This document shows positions 26,918 to 36,951 of a stretch of 64,000 nucleotides of DNA, piece after piece. The first letter of the stretch is position 1. Each line of letters opens with the position of its first letter. This DNA is from Komagataeibacter xylinus NBRC 15237 (GTDB lineage: Bacteria; Pseudomonadota; Alphaproteobacteria; Acetobacterales; Acetobacteraceae). Location: assembly GCF_001571345.1 (NCBI RefSeq), contig NZ_BCTP01000008.1, positions 1 through 64,000 on the forward strand, given 5' to 3'. The position numbers and the translations under genes are program-made. Below the pieces are notes generated by a model. The model was not told the DNA's origin, made no database searches, and saw nothing but the letters and a program-made list of their open reading frames with translations.

Positions 26918-27379
26918 ATGTGATGTCCTCAGAAAACTAACGGTTTCGAATTCAGGACGCCGCCGCTGCAACTTTCCGTCCGGGCAGGCTTTCTGAATGT
27001 AACCGGCAAAAAGCGCGGGCGGCGCTCATTTTCCGACCAGACAGGAAACCGGCTTCGGGCAGGGAGATAAAGCAGGTAGTCCGTTTCACCCGAACATACC
27101 GAGGCTAGCACGCCCGTCTCCTGACATTTTAGTGTTCAAGCTCACGAAAACGTGAATATGTTGTCTGATAAGCAATGAAACAGATAGCTGGCTCCAGCGG
27201 AGTTTTTTTTAAAATATGTTGATATTGCAGCAAGAATGAGAAGATGCGCCTAAGGCCGCGCGACAGGTGTTTCACAATAAATGATGAGAAATATATTTTT
27301 ATTATTCATGAATGGCATAAATTTTTGGTGAAACGACCATCTGCTTCACGCCGTACGCGTAACGGATCGGGGCAGAGAA
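26918..27379. other. Gene-free region upstream of adhAB
   Basis: About 460 bases without a supportable gene, AT-rich from about 27120 to 27330. It must contain the adhAB promoter (minus strand), but no -35/-10 pair was convincing. A short palindrome TCACG-AAAA-CGTGA lies at 27142-27155. On the plus strand a small hairpin CTCC-AGC-GGAG followed by eight T (about 27191-27210) looks like a terminator, although no plus-strand gene precedes it. Confidence 0.5.
27142..27155. promoter_or_regulatory. Palindrome TCACG-N4-CGTGA upstream of adhA
   Basis: A perfect 5-bp inverted repeat with an AAAA spacer, about 225 bases upstream of the adhA start. The spacing suits a dimeric regulator. No regulator can be named, and a match this short can occur by chance. 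Confidence 0.25.
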
Positions 27380-27928
27380 TCAGCCCTGTAGCGGATAATG
27401 TTCCAGCGCATCATAAACCGGGCCATCGGCATGGCGCAGGGACTGGAAAAGCGTGAAGTGACCCACCAGTTCCCCCTCGGGCATGGGCGGCATCGCGGCC
27501 AGCCAGGCCTGCCGCCGGAGTGGATCGGGGTGTTGCATGTGGCCCACTGTCACATGCGGCACAAAGCGGCGCGTAGCGCGGGCACTGCCGGGCAGGAGCC
27601 GGTTCATGGTGGCGCGGACTCGCTGTTGCAGGTGCGTCAGGGCGGCATCGGGTGCGCAGCCGACCCATAGCGTATCCGGTCCGTGATGGGTTTCGGGTTC
27701 AAACAGGCCCGGCGCGCTCAGGCGGAGCATGGGGGGGGCTGCTGTTATGGCGTTCAGCGCATGGTGAATGTCTTCGAGGAGATGGCCATGCGTTACCGCG
27801 CCCAGATAATGCAGCGTAAGGTGATAGGACTCCGGTGGAGACCACGTCACGTCCGGCAGGTTGCCCCGCAGGCCAGCGAGGGCGTGCGTAAGCGCAGGGG
27901 GGAGTTCAAGGCCAATGAACAGACGCAT
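27380..27928 (-). CDS. thpR: RNA 2',3'-cyclic phosphodiesterase (2H phosphoesterase, LigT/ThpR)
   Basis: 182 residues from MRLFIGLELPPALTHAL, with AGAAAGGTG just upstream; the much longer upstream frame is not used. The two HxTx motifs that define the 2H superfamily are HLTL at residues 36-39 (HLTLHYLG) and HVTV in FVPHVTVGHM near 120. The enzyme hydrolyses 2',3'-cyclic phosphate ends and can ligate tRNA halves in vitro. The gene is single and divergent from the BI-1 family gene. Confidence 0.93.
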   Translation of the reverse strand: MRLFIGLELPPALTHALAGLRGNLPDVTWSPPESYHLTLHYLGAVTHGHLLEDIHHALNAITAAPPMLRLSAPGLFEPETHHGPDTLWVGCAPDAALTHLQQRVRATMNRLLPGSARATRRFVPHVTVGHMQHPDPLRRQAWLAAMPPMPEGELVGHFTLFQSLRHADGPVYDALEHYPLQG

Positions 27929-28124
27929 CCGGCACCTTTCTGGCGGAAAGAGAAAACGACACATGCAGCATGTGTCGTACAGTATATATAGTGCTGTGAA
28001 ATGCGCGGCGTGTTGCCGCATTGTAATGTGTTCGTCACGCTGATGTTCTTGAACCGCGTCTAGCATAAGCCCACATGCAGGCAGACGCACGTCAGTTACG
28101 GACGTGGAGGAAGGAAACAACAAA

Positions 28125-28895
28125 ATGGCTTTTGGCCCTGATTCGCGGAGTTTCATCCGCCCCACCGCTGAGAGTGCCATGGGCTCCGTCGATATGGGCC
28201 TGCGTGCCTATATGCTGCGAGTCTATAACTGGATGGCATCCGGGCTGGTCCTGACCGGACTAGTCGCCTACCTGATCGCCAACACCCAACTACAGGCGCT
28301 GTTCTTCCAGTACGTGCCTGCCCTTGGCACGGTCAAGCCGACCGGGCTTGGCATGCTGGCCATGATCGCGCCGCTTGGTTTCGTCCTGGTCATGTCGTTC
28401 GGGGTCAACCGGCTGTCCACCCAGGCGGTGCAGACCCTGTTCTGGCTGTTCTGCGGGGTGATGGGGGCAAGCCTGTCCAACATCTTCATGGTGTTTACCG
28501 GGGTTTCGGTCACGCGCGTCTTCTTCATTACCGCCGCAACCTTCTGCACCATGTCGATCTGGGGCTACACGACTCGTACCGACCTCAGCCGCTTTGGCTC
28601 GTTCTTCATGATGGGGCTGTTCGGCCTGATCATCGCGGGCGTGGTGAACATGTTCCTGCACAGCCCTGCGCTGTATTTTGTCTACAGCGCCGCAGGCGTG
28701 CTGCTGTTCGTGGGGCTGACCATGTTCGATACCCAGAACATCAAGGCCACCTACCAGCAGGTTGCAGCCTATGAAGGCCCGGACCAGGCCGCGAAGCGCT
28801 CGGTCTATGATGCACTGAACCTGTATCTGAACTTCATCAACCTGTTCCAGTTCCTCCTGCAGTTCATGGGTGTGCGAAACAGCAGCAACGACTGA
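28125..28895 (+). CDS. Bax inhibitor-1/YccA family membrane protein
   Basis: 256 residues from MAFGPDSRSFIRPTAES, preceded by GGAGGAAGGAA, a very strong ribosome site; seven in-frame codons upstream are not needed. Seven hydrophobic segments are visible, starting VYNWMASGLVLTGLVAYLIA. The C-terminal FDTQNIKATY and DALNLYLNFINLFQFLLQFMG match the BI-1 signature. Some family members are pH-dependent calcium leak channels; YccA of E. coli binds FtsH. The role here is not shown by context. A good terminator follows at 28949. Confidence 0.93.
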   Translation: MAFGPDSRSFIRPTAESAMGSVDMGLRAYMLRVYNWMASGLVLTGLVAYLIANTQLQALFFQYVPALGTVKPTGLGMLAMIAPLGFVLVMSFGVNRLSTQAVQTLFWLFCGVMGASLSNIFMVFTGVSVTRVFFITAATFCTMSIWGYTTRTDLSRFGSFFMMGLFGLIIAGVVNMFLHSPALYFVYSAAGVLLFVGLTMFDTQNIKATYQQVAAYEGPDQAAKRSVYDALNLYLNFINLFQFLLQFMGVRNSSND

Positions 28896-28948
28896 CCGGC
28901 AGGATTCCTGGATTCAAGGACTGGATCAGTCCTGTTTGCCTGCATGAG

Positions 28949-28979
28949 AAGGGCTGCCACGACCGTGGCGGCCCTTTTT
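28949..28979 (+). terminator. Intrinsic terminator of the BI-1 family gene
   Basis: AAGGGC-GCCACG pairs with CGTGGC-GCCCTT around a 2 to 3 base loop with one mismatched pair, followed by five T. Confidence 0.85.
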
Positions 28980-29543
28980 GCGTTGCTGGAGGGCTGGAAA
29001 GGTCTTTCTGCTAAAAAAGATAAGACTTATTCATATATGGAAATTATATGATGACAAGAGTGTGAGGTTAATGACACCTGATTAAGTCACTGTAAAACAA
29101 CGATTTTGTAAGATAAATTTTAAGCAATGAAATCTATTGAAATATTATGTGAAGGCTTGCCTATAAGGCCGTTCAGGTCGGATAACCCTTGAATAGAAAA
29201 ACTATATGAAAGGGTATGCGGCACAGGACATGCGCTTCAGCACACAGGACGGCATCGCGATCCATGGTCCGATCTGCCCTGAGAGTAATATTTACGTAAG
29301 GTCTGGCGGGCCGTATTGATCAAGGTCATGGCCAGCCGGCCGGCAACTAACTCATGACGGATGCAAACCGAAAGAGGCGATTGTCGTTTTCGGAAGTCGA
29401 CTCAGGCGCGATGTCGCTGGATGCCGGGAAAGCAGAATGCTTTTTTCCCGCCATGCGTATAACGTGGCCGCTGTTGTCTAAGCCCGTGGATGAAGCGAGG
29501 ATGTGAGCAAAACAGGGTGATGTCGAAACCAACGAGGCGTGAG
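28980..29543. other. Gene-free AT-rich region upstream of the ubiquinol oxidase operon
   Basis: About 560 bases. From 29010 to 29150 it is strongly AT-rich, very unlike the rest of the window. No coding frame with a ribosome site was found; small minus-strand frames near 29350-29640 overlap the cyoA start and lack support. It should hold the cyo promoter. An FNR/FixK-like box is noted at 29316. Confidence 0.55.
29316..29329. promoter_or_regulatory. Possible FNR/FixK-type site upstream of cyoABCD
   Basis: TTGATcaagGTCAT matches nine of ten conserved positions of the TTGAT-N4-(A/G)TCAA motif. It lies about 215 bases upstream of the cyoA start. Oxygen-responsive control of a terminal oxidase operon would be logical, but the distance is long and no promoter between is certain. 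Confidence 0.35.
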
Positions 29544-30470
29544 ATGAAGAAAAAAATCTTGCCGAGATTAACAAAGCTGATGAGTCTATCTTCAGCAGCG
29601 CTGTTAGCAGGCTGTACCTGGGATACTCTTGATCCCAAGGGCGTTGTCGGTGCTCAGGAAAAAAGCCTGATCCTGACCTCGACCTACGCGATGCTGCTGG
29701 TTGTCATACCGGTATGTATCCTGACGCTGCTGTTCGCATGGCAGTACCGTCAGTCCAACACTTCGGCGGAATACCTGCCGAAATGGTCGCACTCCAACAA
29801 GATCGAAGTGATCATCTGGGCAATCCCCAGCCTGATCATTCTGTTCCTGGCGGTGCTGACTTACCAGACATGTCATTCGCTTGACCCGTACAAGCCGCTC
29901 GAGGCTGAAGCCAACGTCAAGCCAATTCATGTCGATGTTGTGGCACTGGACTGGAAGTGGCTCTTTATCTATCCGGATGAAGGGATTGCAACCGTCAACC
30001 AGATGGCCATGCCGGTGAATACGCCGGTCGATTTCCGGATCACCTCTGACTCCGTGATGAACTCGTTCTTCATCCCGCAGCTCGGCACGATGATCTATGC
30101 CATGGCCGGGATGCAGACACAGCTGCACCTGATCGCCAACGAAGCGGGTGACTTCCAGGGTGAGTCCTCCAACTTCAGCGGCAAGGGCTTCTCCGACATG
30201 CGCTTCCGTGCGCTGGCAATGCCGGCGGACCAGTACAGCGCGTGGGTCGAGAAGGTGAAGGCTTCTTCCGAGCAGCTGGACAGCGCAAGCTATCCGAAGC
30301 TGGCCGCGCCGAGCGAGGCCAACCCGGTTGAATACTTCTCGCATGTCGATGCGGGTCTCTTCGATGCCATTGTTGCCAAGTACAATGACGGCATGGTCAT
30401 GGACAAGAGCACCGGCAAGATGCTGCACGTGCAGCAGTCCGCGATGTCCGACATGAACATGAAGGAATAG
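29544..30470 (+). CDS. cyoA: Ubiquinol oxidase subunit II (haem-copper, bo3/ba3 type)
   Basis: 308 residues from [24 protein letters not shown], a lipoprotein signal with Cys at residue 24; ATGs slightly upstream are less likely given GAGGCG before this one. Two membrane helices follow (about 45-70 and 90-112), then the periplasmic cupredoxin domain. That domain ends in [25 protein letters not shown] and lacks the paired cysteines of a CuA centre, so the electron donor is quinol, not cytochrome c. Corresponds to CyaB of Acetobacter. First gene of a tight four-gene operon; cyoB starts 5 bases after its stop. Confidence 0.97.
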   Translation: MKKKILPRLTKLMSLSSAALLAGCTWDTLDPKGVVGAQEKSLILTSTYAMLLVVIPVCILTLLFAWQYRQSNTSAEYLPKWSHSNKIEVIIWAIPSLIILFLAVLTYQTCHSLDPYKPLEAEANVKPIHVDVVALDWKWLFIYPDEGIATVNQMAMPVNTPVDFRITSDSVMNSFFIPQLGTMIYAMAGMQTQLHLIANEAGDFQGESSNFSGKGFSDMRFRALAMPADQYSAWVEKVKASSEQLDSASYPKLAAPSEANPVEYFSHVDAGLFDAIVAKYNDGMVMDKSTGKMLHVQQSAMSDMNMKE

Positions 30471-30475
30471 GACAG

Positions 30476-32470
30476 ATGTTTGGCAAATTAACTTTGTCGG
30501 CCATCCCTTATGATGTGCCGATCCTTGTTGGGACGTTCATCGGTGCCGCTATCGCGGGTCTCGCCGTTGTCGGTCTCATCACCTATTACGGTAAATGGGG
30601 CTACCTTTGGCGTGAATGGCTGACCTCGGTCGACCACAAGCGCATTGGTGTCATGTATATCGTTGTGGCCCTCGTGGCGCTGTTCCGTGGTTTTGCGGAC
30701 GCGATCATGATGCGCTCCCAGCTCGCGCTGGCCTATGCCGGCAACCCCGGCTACCTGCCGCCGCACCACTATGACCAGATCTTCTCCGCGCACGGCACGA
30801 TCATGATCTTCTTCATGGCCATGGCGTTCATGCAGGGTCTGATGAACATCGTGGTGCCGCTGCAGATCGGTGCGCGCGACGTGGCCTTCCCATTCGTGAA
30901 CACGCTGAGCTTCTGGATGACGACCATCAGCTTCCTGCTGGTCAACATCTCGCTGTTCATCGGTGAGTTCTCGCAGTGCGGCTGGCTGGCTTACCCGCCC
31001 CTGTCCGAGCAGCAGTTCAGCCCCGGCGTCGGTGTTGACTACTATATCTGGGCGGTTCAGCTGTCCGGTGTGGGCACGCTGCTTACGGGTGTGAACTTCT
31101 TCGCGACCATCGTGAAGATGCGTGCGCCTGGCATGACCTACATGCGTATGCCGGTGTTCACCTGGACCATCTTCTGCACCACGGTGCTGATCATGGTTGC
31201 CTTCCCGATCCTGACCGTGGCCATGGGCCTGCTTGGTCTGGACCGTTACCTGGGCATGCACTTCTTCACCAATGACGGCGGCGGCAACCAGATGCTCTAT
31301 CTGAGCGTGATCTGGGGCTGGGGCCATCCGGAAGTGTACATCCTGGTCCTGCCTGCCTTCGGTGCCTTCTCCGAAATCACGCAGACCTTCTCCCGCAAGC
31401 CGCTGTTCGGCTACAAGACCATGGTCTACGCGACCGCTTCCATCATGGTCCTGTCGCTGGTGGTATGGGTTCATCACTTCTTCACCATGGGTGCTGGCCC
31501 GAACGTGAATGCGTTCTTCGGCATCATGACGATGATCATCGCCGTTCCGACTGGCGTGAAAATCTTCAACTGGCTGTTCACCATGTATAAGGGCCGCATC
31601 GAGTTCCATGCGACCATGTACTGGGTGATCGGCTTCATGATCACCTTCTCCATCGGTGGCATGACCGGCGTGATGCTCGCCATCCCGGCTTCCGACTTCG
31701 TGCTGCATAACTCGCTGTTCGTTATCGCTCACTTCCATAACGTGATTATCGGTGGTGTGTATTTCGGCTACGTGGCGGCCATGAACTTCTGGTTCCCCAA
31801 GTCTTTCGGCTTCAAGCTGAACGAAGCATGGGGCAAGCGGGCGTTCTGGTGCTGGTTCATTGGCTTCTATGTGGCGTTCATGCCGCTGTATGTCGTTGGT
31901 TTCGAGGGCATGACCCGTCGTATGAACCACTACGACAACCCGGAATGGCACCCCTGGCTGCTGATTGCTGAAGCCGGTGCCGTGCTGATTGCATGCGGTA
32001 TCGTGTGCCAGCTGACCCAGCTTTATGTCTCGATCCGCGACCGTAACCTGGCCGAGAACCGTGACCTGACGGGCGATCCGTGGAACGCACGCACGCTGGA
32101 ATGGTCCACCTCTTCGCCGCCGCCGTTCTATAACTTCGCTATCCTGCCGGAAGTGCATGAGCTCGACGCTTTTGCCCACGACAAGGAAGCAGGTATTGAT
32201 ACGCGTCGCGCTGGTGGTGACTATCAGCCCATCCACATGCCCAAGAACACGGCATGCGGTTTCCTGATCGGTGCCTTCAGCTTCGTGCTTGGCTTCGGTG
32301 CTATCTGGTACATCTGGTGGCTGGCGGCTGTTGGTCTGATCGGTGTCATCGCTACGGTGATCGCGCGTTCGGCTGACAATGACGTCGATTACTATGTGCC
32401 GGTGTCCGAGGTGGCTCGTATCGAGCAGGAGCATACCCATAACCTTATGGCAGCACAGGCAGCGGAATAA
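30476..32470 (+). CDS. cyoB: Ubiquinol oxidase subunit I (haem-copper catalytic subunit)
   Basis: 664 residues. It holds the low-spin haem, the high-spin haem-CuB site and the proton channels. Landmarks: the [13 protein letters not shown] [26 protein letters not shown] with a haem-ligand His, [17 protein letters not shown] with the Tyr-linked CuB His, VHHFFTMG, and [14 protein letters not shown] with the high-spin haem ligand. Whether it uses haem o or haem a cannot be read from the sequence; the Acetobacter homologue CyaA is known as the a1/ba3 oxidase. It reduces oxygen to water while pumping protons. The last base of its stop is the first base of cyoC. Confidence 0.98.
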   Translation: MFGKLTLSAIPYDVPILVGTFIGAAIAGLAVVGLITYYGKWGYLWREWLTSVDHKRIGVMYIVVALVALFRGFADAIMMRSQLALAYAGNPGYLPPHHYDQIFSAHGTIMIFFMAMAFMQGLMNIVVPLQIGARDVAFPFVNTLSFWMTTISFLLVNISLFIGEFSQCGWLAYPPLSEQQFSPGVGVDYYIWAVQLSGVGTLLTGVNFFATIVKMRAPGMTYMRMPVFTWTIFCTTVLIMVAFPILTVAMGLLGLDRYLGMHFFTNDGGGNQMLYLSVIWGWGHPEVYILVLPAFGAFSEITQTFSRKPLFGYKTMVYATASIMVLSLVVWVHHFFTMGAGPNVNAFFGIMTMIIAVPTGVKIFNWLFTMYKGRIEFHATMYWVIGFMITFSIGGMTGVMLAIPASDFVLHNSLFVIAHFHNVIIGGVYFGYVAAMNFWFPKSFGFKLNEAWGKRAFWCWFIGFYVAFMPLYVVGFEGMTRRMNHYDNPEWHPWLLIAEAGAVLIACGIVCQLTQLYVSIRDRNLAENRDLTGDPWNARTLEWSTSSPPPFYNFAILPEVHELDAFAHDKEAGIDTRRAGGDYQPIHMPKNTACGFLIGAFSFVLGFGAIWYIWWLAAVGLIGVIATVIARSADNDVDYYVPVSEVARIEQEHTHNLMAAQAAE

Positions 32471-33075
32471 TGGCGCAAAACATGACTGCTGATGCAGCCC
32501 ATGCCCATGATGAACACCACGAATCTCCCGTGGTGTTCGGGTTCTGGCTGTATCTGATGACGGACTGCATCATCTTCGGTACGCTGTTCGCAGTGTTCGC
32601 GGTGTTGCGTGACCAGTTTGCCGGCGGTCCGACCGGCCACGAAGTGTTCGAACTTTCGGGTGTTGGCATTGAAACGGCAATCCTGCTGTTCAGCTCCATC
32701 ACCTACGGTTTTGGCATGATCGCCGCCCACGAGAACAAGGTCAGCACCATGCGGACCTGGCTCGGGGTGACCTTCCTGCTGGGGCTGGGCTTCCTGTTCA
32801 TGGAAATCCGCGAGTTCTCGCACATGATTGCCGAAGGCAACGGCCCGGATCGCAGCGCGTTCCTGTCCGCCTTCTTCACGCTGGTTGGCACGCATGGTCT
32901 GCATGTCACCTGCGGCCTGCTGTGGATGGCGGTTCTGCTGTTCCAGACGGCTGGCAAGACTGAGCTGAACGAGCGCATGATCGGCAAGCTGACCTGCCTC
33001 AGCCTGTTCTGGCACTTCCTGGACATTGTCTGGATCTGTGTCTTCACCTTTGTCTATCTGATGGGTGTGCTCTGA
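32470..33075 (+). CDS. cyoC: Ubiquinol oxidase subunit III
   Basis: 201 residues, starting on the final base of the cyoB stop (TAATG overlap). Five hydrophobic helices are visible. [23 protein letters not shown] near the N-terminus, [40 protein letters not shown] and the C-terminal [23 protein letters not shown] are typical of CyoC/COX3. The subunit has no redox centre and stabilises subunit I. Confidence 0.97.
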   Translation: MAQNMTADAAHAHDEHHESPVVFGFWLYLMTDCIIFGTLFAVFAVLRDQFAGGPTGHEVFELSGVGIETAILLFSSITYGFGMIAAHENKVSTMRTWLGVTFLLGLGFLFMEIREFSHMIAEGNGPDRSAFLSAFFTLVGTHGLHVTCGLLWMAVLLFQTAGKTELNERMIGKLTCLSLFWHFLDIVWICVFTFVYLMGVL

Positions 33076-33404
33076 TGGCTGATCATATTTCATCCTCGGG
33101 AGAGGGCCATGGTAGCGTAGGATCTTACGCGACCGGGTTCGTACTTGCCGTTATCCTGACGGTAGCATCCTTCGGTCTGGTGATGTCGCATGCGATGTCA
33201 CCGTCCGCCACCGGTGGGGCGATTGCCCTGCTGGCGGTGGTCCAGATCGTGGTTCACCTGATCTACTTCCTGCACATGAACGGTTCGTCCGAGCAGCGCT
33301 GGAACGTCATGGCGTTTACATTCACGGTGTTGTCGGTTCTGGTCCTTGTGGGCGGCACGATGTTCATCATGCATGACACGTCCATCAACATGATGTCGCG
33401 CTGA
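33075..33404 (+). CDS. cyoD: Ubiquinol oxidase subunit IV
   Basis: 109 residues, again overlapping the previous stop by one base. Three hydrophobic segments: ATGFVLAVILTVASFGLVMS, GGAIALLAVVQIVVHLIYFLHMN and FTFTVLSVLVLVGGTMFIMHD. The VQIVVHLIYFLHM stretch is the CyoD/prokaryotic COX4 signature. It assists assembly of the CuB site. It ends the operon, followed by a near-perfect terminator at 33463. No cyoE (haem O synthase) follows. Confidence 0.96.
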   Translation: MADHISSSGEGHGSVGSYATGFVLAVILTVASFGLVMSHAMSPSATGGAIALLAVVQIVVHLIYFLHMNGSSEQRWNVMAFTFTVLSVLVLVGGTMFIMHDTSINMMSR

Positions 33405-33462
33405 TACGCGGCTTCATGCTGGGCTATGGGGGTGGGCAACCGCCCCCTGGGCCAGACGGCAT

Positions 33463-33501
33463 AAAAAAAGACCGGCACGGGAAACCGTGCCGGTCTTTTT
33501 T
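33463..33501. terminator. Bidirectional terminator between cyoD and fdxA
   Basis: A tract, GACCGGCACGG, GAAA tetraloop, CCGTGCCGGTC, T tract. The stem is perfect and flanked by A6/T6 on both sides, so it can stop both the cyo operon and the converging helicase-S4-fdxA transcript. Confidence 0.95.
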
Positions 33502-33527
33502 ATTGGGCCTGGCCAGAAGCGGCGGGA

Positions 33528-33860
33528 TCAGCCCTTCTGCGGCTCGGGGGAAAGCATGTCTTTCTTGCCGGGCTTGTCTTTCCATTCCTCGGCATCGGCC
33601 GGGGCATCGATCTTGCGGGTGATGTTGGGCCAGAGGGCGGCGTATTTGGCGTTAAGCTCGGCCCAGGGGGTGGCGCGATCGTCGCTATCGGGGAAGATGG
33701 CCTCAGCCGGGCATTCCGGTTCGCACACGCCGCAGTCGATGCATTCATCCGGATTGATTACGAGAAAGTTCTCACCCGCGTAGAAGCAGTCAACCGGACA
33801 GACTTCGACACAATCTGTGAATTTGCAGCGAATGCAGTTTTCGGTGACCACATAGGTCAT
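33528..33860 (-). CDS. fdxA: Seven-iron ferredoxin
   Basis: 110 residues. The N-terminal cluster motifs are [19 protein letters not shown] and [18 protein letters not shown], giving one 3Fe-4S and one 4Fe-4S cluster as in FdxA. The C-terminal extension [25 protein letters not shown] is typical of the alphaproteobacterial type. Acts as a low-potential electron carrier in the cytosol. Preceded by CGGAGATAGGCG as ribosome site. It is last of the helicase-S4-fdxA series on this strand. Confidence 0.97.
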   Translation of the reverse strand: MTYVVTENCIRCKFTDCVEVCPVDCFYAGENFLVINPDECIDCGVCEPECPAEAIFPDSDDRATPWAELNAKYAALWPNITRKIDAPADAEEWKDKPGKKDMLSPEPQKG

Positions 33861-34049
33861 CGCCTATCTCCGATCGTTATTTGTGTGGCCTGTGGCAGTA
33901 GGCCCAGCCATGGAAAGGGACGAGGCGCCACAGGGGGCATGACCTCATCGGGAATGGCGGAAGATATGAGAGTGTTTTCCGGTCGTGGCAAGCCCAAGAC
34001 GGTGGCTAATGCATAATCCGTGCCTGTATTGTCCCTATCGCCACAATAT

Positions 34050-34346
34050 TCAGGCAGTTTCTGGAACAATTTCATACAGAAGTTGTGCAAGTGGCGCTGC
34101 CTGCCGGCGTTCGGCCTGACCTGTCACGCGAATGACAATCACGGCCTTGCGGTCGGGGGCGGGCAGGGTCAGCACGTCGCCCGCGCGCACCAGTGCATGC
34201 GCCTTGGTCACGCGCTGGCGGTTGATGCGTACGTGCCCGCTGGTGGCGATCTGCGCGCAGGCGCTGCGGCTGCGACCGAAGCGGGCATGGAACAGCCACA
34301 CATCCACGCGCTGGGCCAGAGGCTGGGGGGCGGGGGCCTGTTTCAT
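34050..34346 (-). CDS. S4-domain RNA-binding protein (Hsp15-like)
   Basis: 98 residues from MKQAPAPQPLAQRVDVWLFH, starting 4 bases after the helicase stop; the longer upstream frame overlaps the helicase and is rejected. The S4 RNA-binding motif spans about residues 10-60: RVDVWLFHARFGRSRSACAQI, then GHVRINRQRVTKAHALVRAGDVL. Hsp15 binds free 50S subunits carrying nascent chains after heat shock. The gene lies in a conserved alphaproteobacterial series with the Suv3-like helicase and fdxA. Confidence 0.9.
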   Translation of the reverse strand: MKQAPAPQPLAQRVDVWLFHARFGRSRSACAQIATSGHVRINRQRVTKAHALVRAGDVLTLPAPDRKAVIVIRVTGQAERRQAAPLAQLLYEIVPETA

Positions 34347-34350
34347 GGGT

Positions 34351-36951
34351 TCAGGGCTGATCCAGAAGGCTGGCAAGGGCGGCAAAGGGGCTGTCAGGCC
34401 GCCGGGTAGCACCGCGCCTGCTGGCCTGGTGGTCCTGCGCCGGGCGGGTTTTCTCGTGCCGAATGTTTTCGCCCTCCGCATGGAAGCGGATCATGATCGG
34501 GGCTGGTGGTCCGTAGCGGTCGGCGGGCATGGGGCGCGGATGGTGCACGCGCATGTTCAGCCCCTTCAGCACGGCAGGGAGCATTTCACGGCGCACGCCC
34601 AGCCGCGAGGCCAGTTGCGGGGGCAGCGGCACGGGGGCGCGGCGGGTCAGGCGGGCCAGTTCACGAATGAATTTTTCCGCAATATCGAGCCGCAGGCGCA
34701 CGGGCCCCGCCGCGAGCCAGCCCATGCGGTCCATGAAGGCCGGGGGCAGGGCATCGGGCGGCAGGGTGACGCGGCTCATGGCGGGCAGGGCGGGGCAGGG
34801 CATGTTCAGGCTGATGGCCACCAGCCAGCCGCGCAACTGCAACGGGCGTTCCTTCAGGATCGCGGGCATGAACAGGGTATAATGGCCCACGCGCACCCCC
34901 AGCCTGCGCAGGCGGCCCAGCATCTCGGGGGGCAGGCGCTCGCCCCGGTGCAGGGGGGCGATGCCGGCACCTTCGAGCAGGCGGTGAACGATGCCGCGCA
35001 ACGCGGGCGTGGCGGCAACGGTGGCCTGCACCGCAAAAAGCGGGGCAAGATGCTCGCGCACGACCTGCCCGAGCCAGGTCTGGAGCCGGTTGCGGATTCG
35101 CTCGCGCTGCGCGTTGTCGAGCAGCGGGTTGTCCAGCACCAGCGGGCGGGGGGAGAGCACGTCGGCACCAGGCAGCAGGCGGGCAAGGTTCATGCCCTCC
35201 CACATGATATGCGTGCCATCGGGCGAGAAGGTGAATTGCTGGTCGTCACCCTGCACCAGCAGCGCCACGCGGCGGGGAATCTCGCTGCGCACGGCACGGC
35301 GGGCGGCACGCATGAGCAGGCGGCCATCCTCGGCATCGGTATGTTCGCCCGCAATCAGGTCAAGGCCCGCAATCCGGCCAACCTCGTGGCCTTCCACCAC
35401 CACATTGCCCTGCGCGGTCACGGCGGAGAGCAGGTTGTCGTGCCCGCCCTCATCAAGCCTGCGGATCAGCGTGGTGGCGCGGCGGTCGACAAAGCGGGCG
35501 GTGAGCTGTTCGTGCAGCACATCGGACAGTCGGTCCTCCGCCTCACGCGTGCGGGCCTGCCAGTGTTCGGCATTGGCGATCCAGCCGGGGCGGGCGGCGA
35601 TGTAGCTGCACACGCGAATCCCCGCCAGGCGCTGCATCAGGGTGTCGATCGTGCCATCGGTCTGGAAGAAATGGGTAATCTGGTTTTCCATCCACGTCGC
35701 GGGTATGCGGCCATCGCTGATCAGATGGGTGAAGATGCGCCCGCACAGGCGGATATGGCTGTCATCGCCAAGCTTGCGGAAATCTGGGATCTGGCAGCTT
35801 TCCCACAACAGCCGGGTTGCTGCGCGGGAATGGACCAGCGGGCGGATATCGGGGTTTGCCGAGAGTGCTGAAAGGGCCAGCACGTCGCTCGCTTCATGCC
35901 CCGCAATCAGTTCAGGCCTGGGCGATGCCTGGTTGAGGCTGCCAAGCAGGCTGGAGGGCGAGGAAAAATCAAGCGCGCTATTGCGCCATGACAGGCGGGT
36001 GAGCGGGTCGAAGCGGTGCTGCTCCACCGCCTCGGCCAGTTCCTCATGCAGGGGCGGGCAGGTGCCGGTGGTGCCGAACGTGCCATCGCGCAGGCCGCGC
36101 CCGGCGCGCCCGGCCACCTGCGCGATCTCGCCAGCCGTGAGCGGGCGGATGCGCGAGCCGTCGAATTTCGACAGGCTGGCAAAGGCCACATGGTTCACAT
36201 CCATGTTCAGCCCCATGCCGATGGCATCGGTCGCGACGAGGTAATCGACTTCCTTTTCCTGATACAGCGCCACCTGCGCATTGCGTGTGCGCGGCGAAAG
36301 CTGGCCCATCACGATGGCGCAGCCGCCGCGCCTGCGGCGCAGCAGTTCGGCAATGGCGTAGACCTCGCCCGCCGAGAACGCGACAATGGCCGAGCGCGGC
36401 GGCAGGCGCGTGAGCTTGCACGCGCCCGCATGGGTCAGTTGTGACAGGCGGGGGCGGTGCTCGATCTCGATGCCCGGCACAAGGCGGCGGATCAGGTTGC
36501 GGATGGTGTCGGCACCGAGGAACATCGTCTCCGCCGTGCCGCGCGCGTGCAGCAGCCGGTCGGTAAAGATGTGGCCCCGGTCCGGGTCGGCGCAGAGCTG
36601 GATTTCATCCACCGCCACGAATTCCACCCGCCGGTCGAGCGGCATGGCCTCGACCGTGCATGAAAACCAGCGCGCCTTCGGCGGGATGATCTTTTCCTCC
36701 CCCGTTATCAGCGCCACGGCCTGCGCGCCCTTGCGGGCGACCATGCGGTCGTAGTTCTCACGGGCGAGCAGGCGGAGCGGGAAGCCGATCACCCCGCTGG
36801 AGTGCGAGAGCAGCCGCTCGATGGCGAGATGCGTCTTTCCGGTATTGGTCGGGCCGAGCACAGCCCGGACCACCTGGTCGGAATGGGGGCCGGAGCGATG
36901 TCCGGCCGCTGCGCGATGGGGGCCACGAAGCCCCGAGGGTACACCCGTCAT
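34351..36951 (-). CDS. Suv3-like superfamily 2 RNA helicase
   Basis: 866 residues from MTGVPSGLRGPHRAAAG; the frame is open far upstream, but that part is antisense to the aminopeptidase gene. Walker A is GPTNTGKTHLAIERLL near residue 35, the DEIQLCADPDRGHIFTDRLL box matches the DEIQ form of Suv3 rather than DEAD, and motif VI is QVAGRAGRG. The C-terminal ~400 residues have no motif I recognise and end in a basic, Arg-rich tail. Mitochondrial Suv3 unwinds RNA for degradation; bacterial relatives are less studied. First gene of the series ending with fdxA. Confidence 0.88.
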   Translation of the reverse strand: MTGVPSGLRGPHRAAAGHRSGPHSDQVVRAVLGPTNTGKTHLAIERLLSHSSGVIGFPLRLLARENYDRMVARKGAQAVALITGEEKIIPPKARWFSCTVEAMPLDRRVEFVAVDEIQLCADPDRGHIFTDRLLHARGTAETMFLGADTIRNLIRRLVPGIEIEHRPRLSQLTHAGACKLTRLPPRSAIVAFSAGEVYAIAELLRRRRGGCAIVMGQLSPRTRNAQVALYQEKEVDYLVATDAIGMGLNMDVNHVAFASLSKFDGSRIRPLTAGEIAQVAGRAGRGLRDGTFGTTGTCPPLHEELAEAVEQHRFDPLTRLSWRNSALDFSSPSSLLGSLNQASPRPELIAGHEASDVLALSALSANPDIRPLVHSRAATRLLWESCQIPDFRKLGDDSHIRLCGRIFTHLISDGRIPATWMENQITHFFQTDGTIDTLMQRLAGIRVCSYIAARPGWIANAEHWQARTREAEDRLSDVLHEQLTARFVDRRATTLIRRLDEGGHDNLLSAVTAQGNVVVEGHEVGRIAGLDLIAGEHTDAEDGRLLMRAARRAVRSEIPRRVALLVQGDDQQFTFSPDGTHIMWEGMNLARLLPGADVLSPRPLVLDNPLLDNAQRERIRNRLQTWLGQVVREHLAPLFAVQATVAATPALRGIVHRLLEGAGIAPLHRGERLPPEMLGRLRRLGVRVGHYTLFMPAILKERPLQLRGWLVAISLNMPCPALPAMSRVTLPPDALPPAFMDRMGWLAAGPVRLRLDIAEKFIRELARLTRRAPVPLPPQLASRLGVRREMLPAVLKGLNMRVHHPRPMPADRYGPPAPIMIRFHAEGENIRHEKTRPAQDHQASRRGATRRPDSPFAALASLLDQP

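Noticed and set aside
24665..26923. 752-codon open frame antisense to adhA
   Set aside because: Shadow of the adhA gene, whose motifs and haem site are unambiguous.
30488..32440. 650-codon open frame antisense to cyoB
   Set aside because: Composition dominated by His, Asp and Gln, typical of the reverse of membrane-protein codons; no domain.
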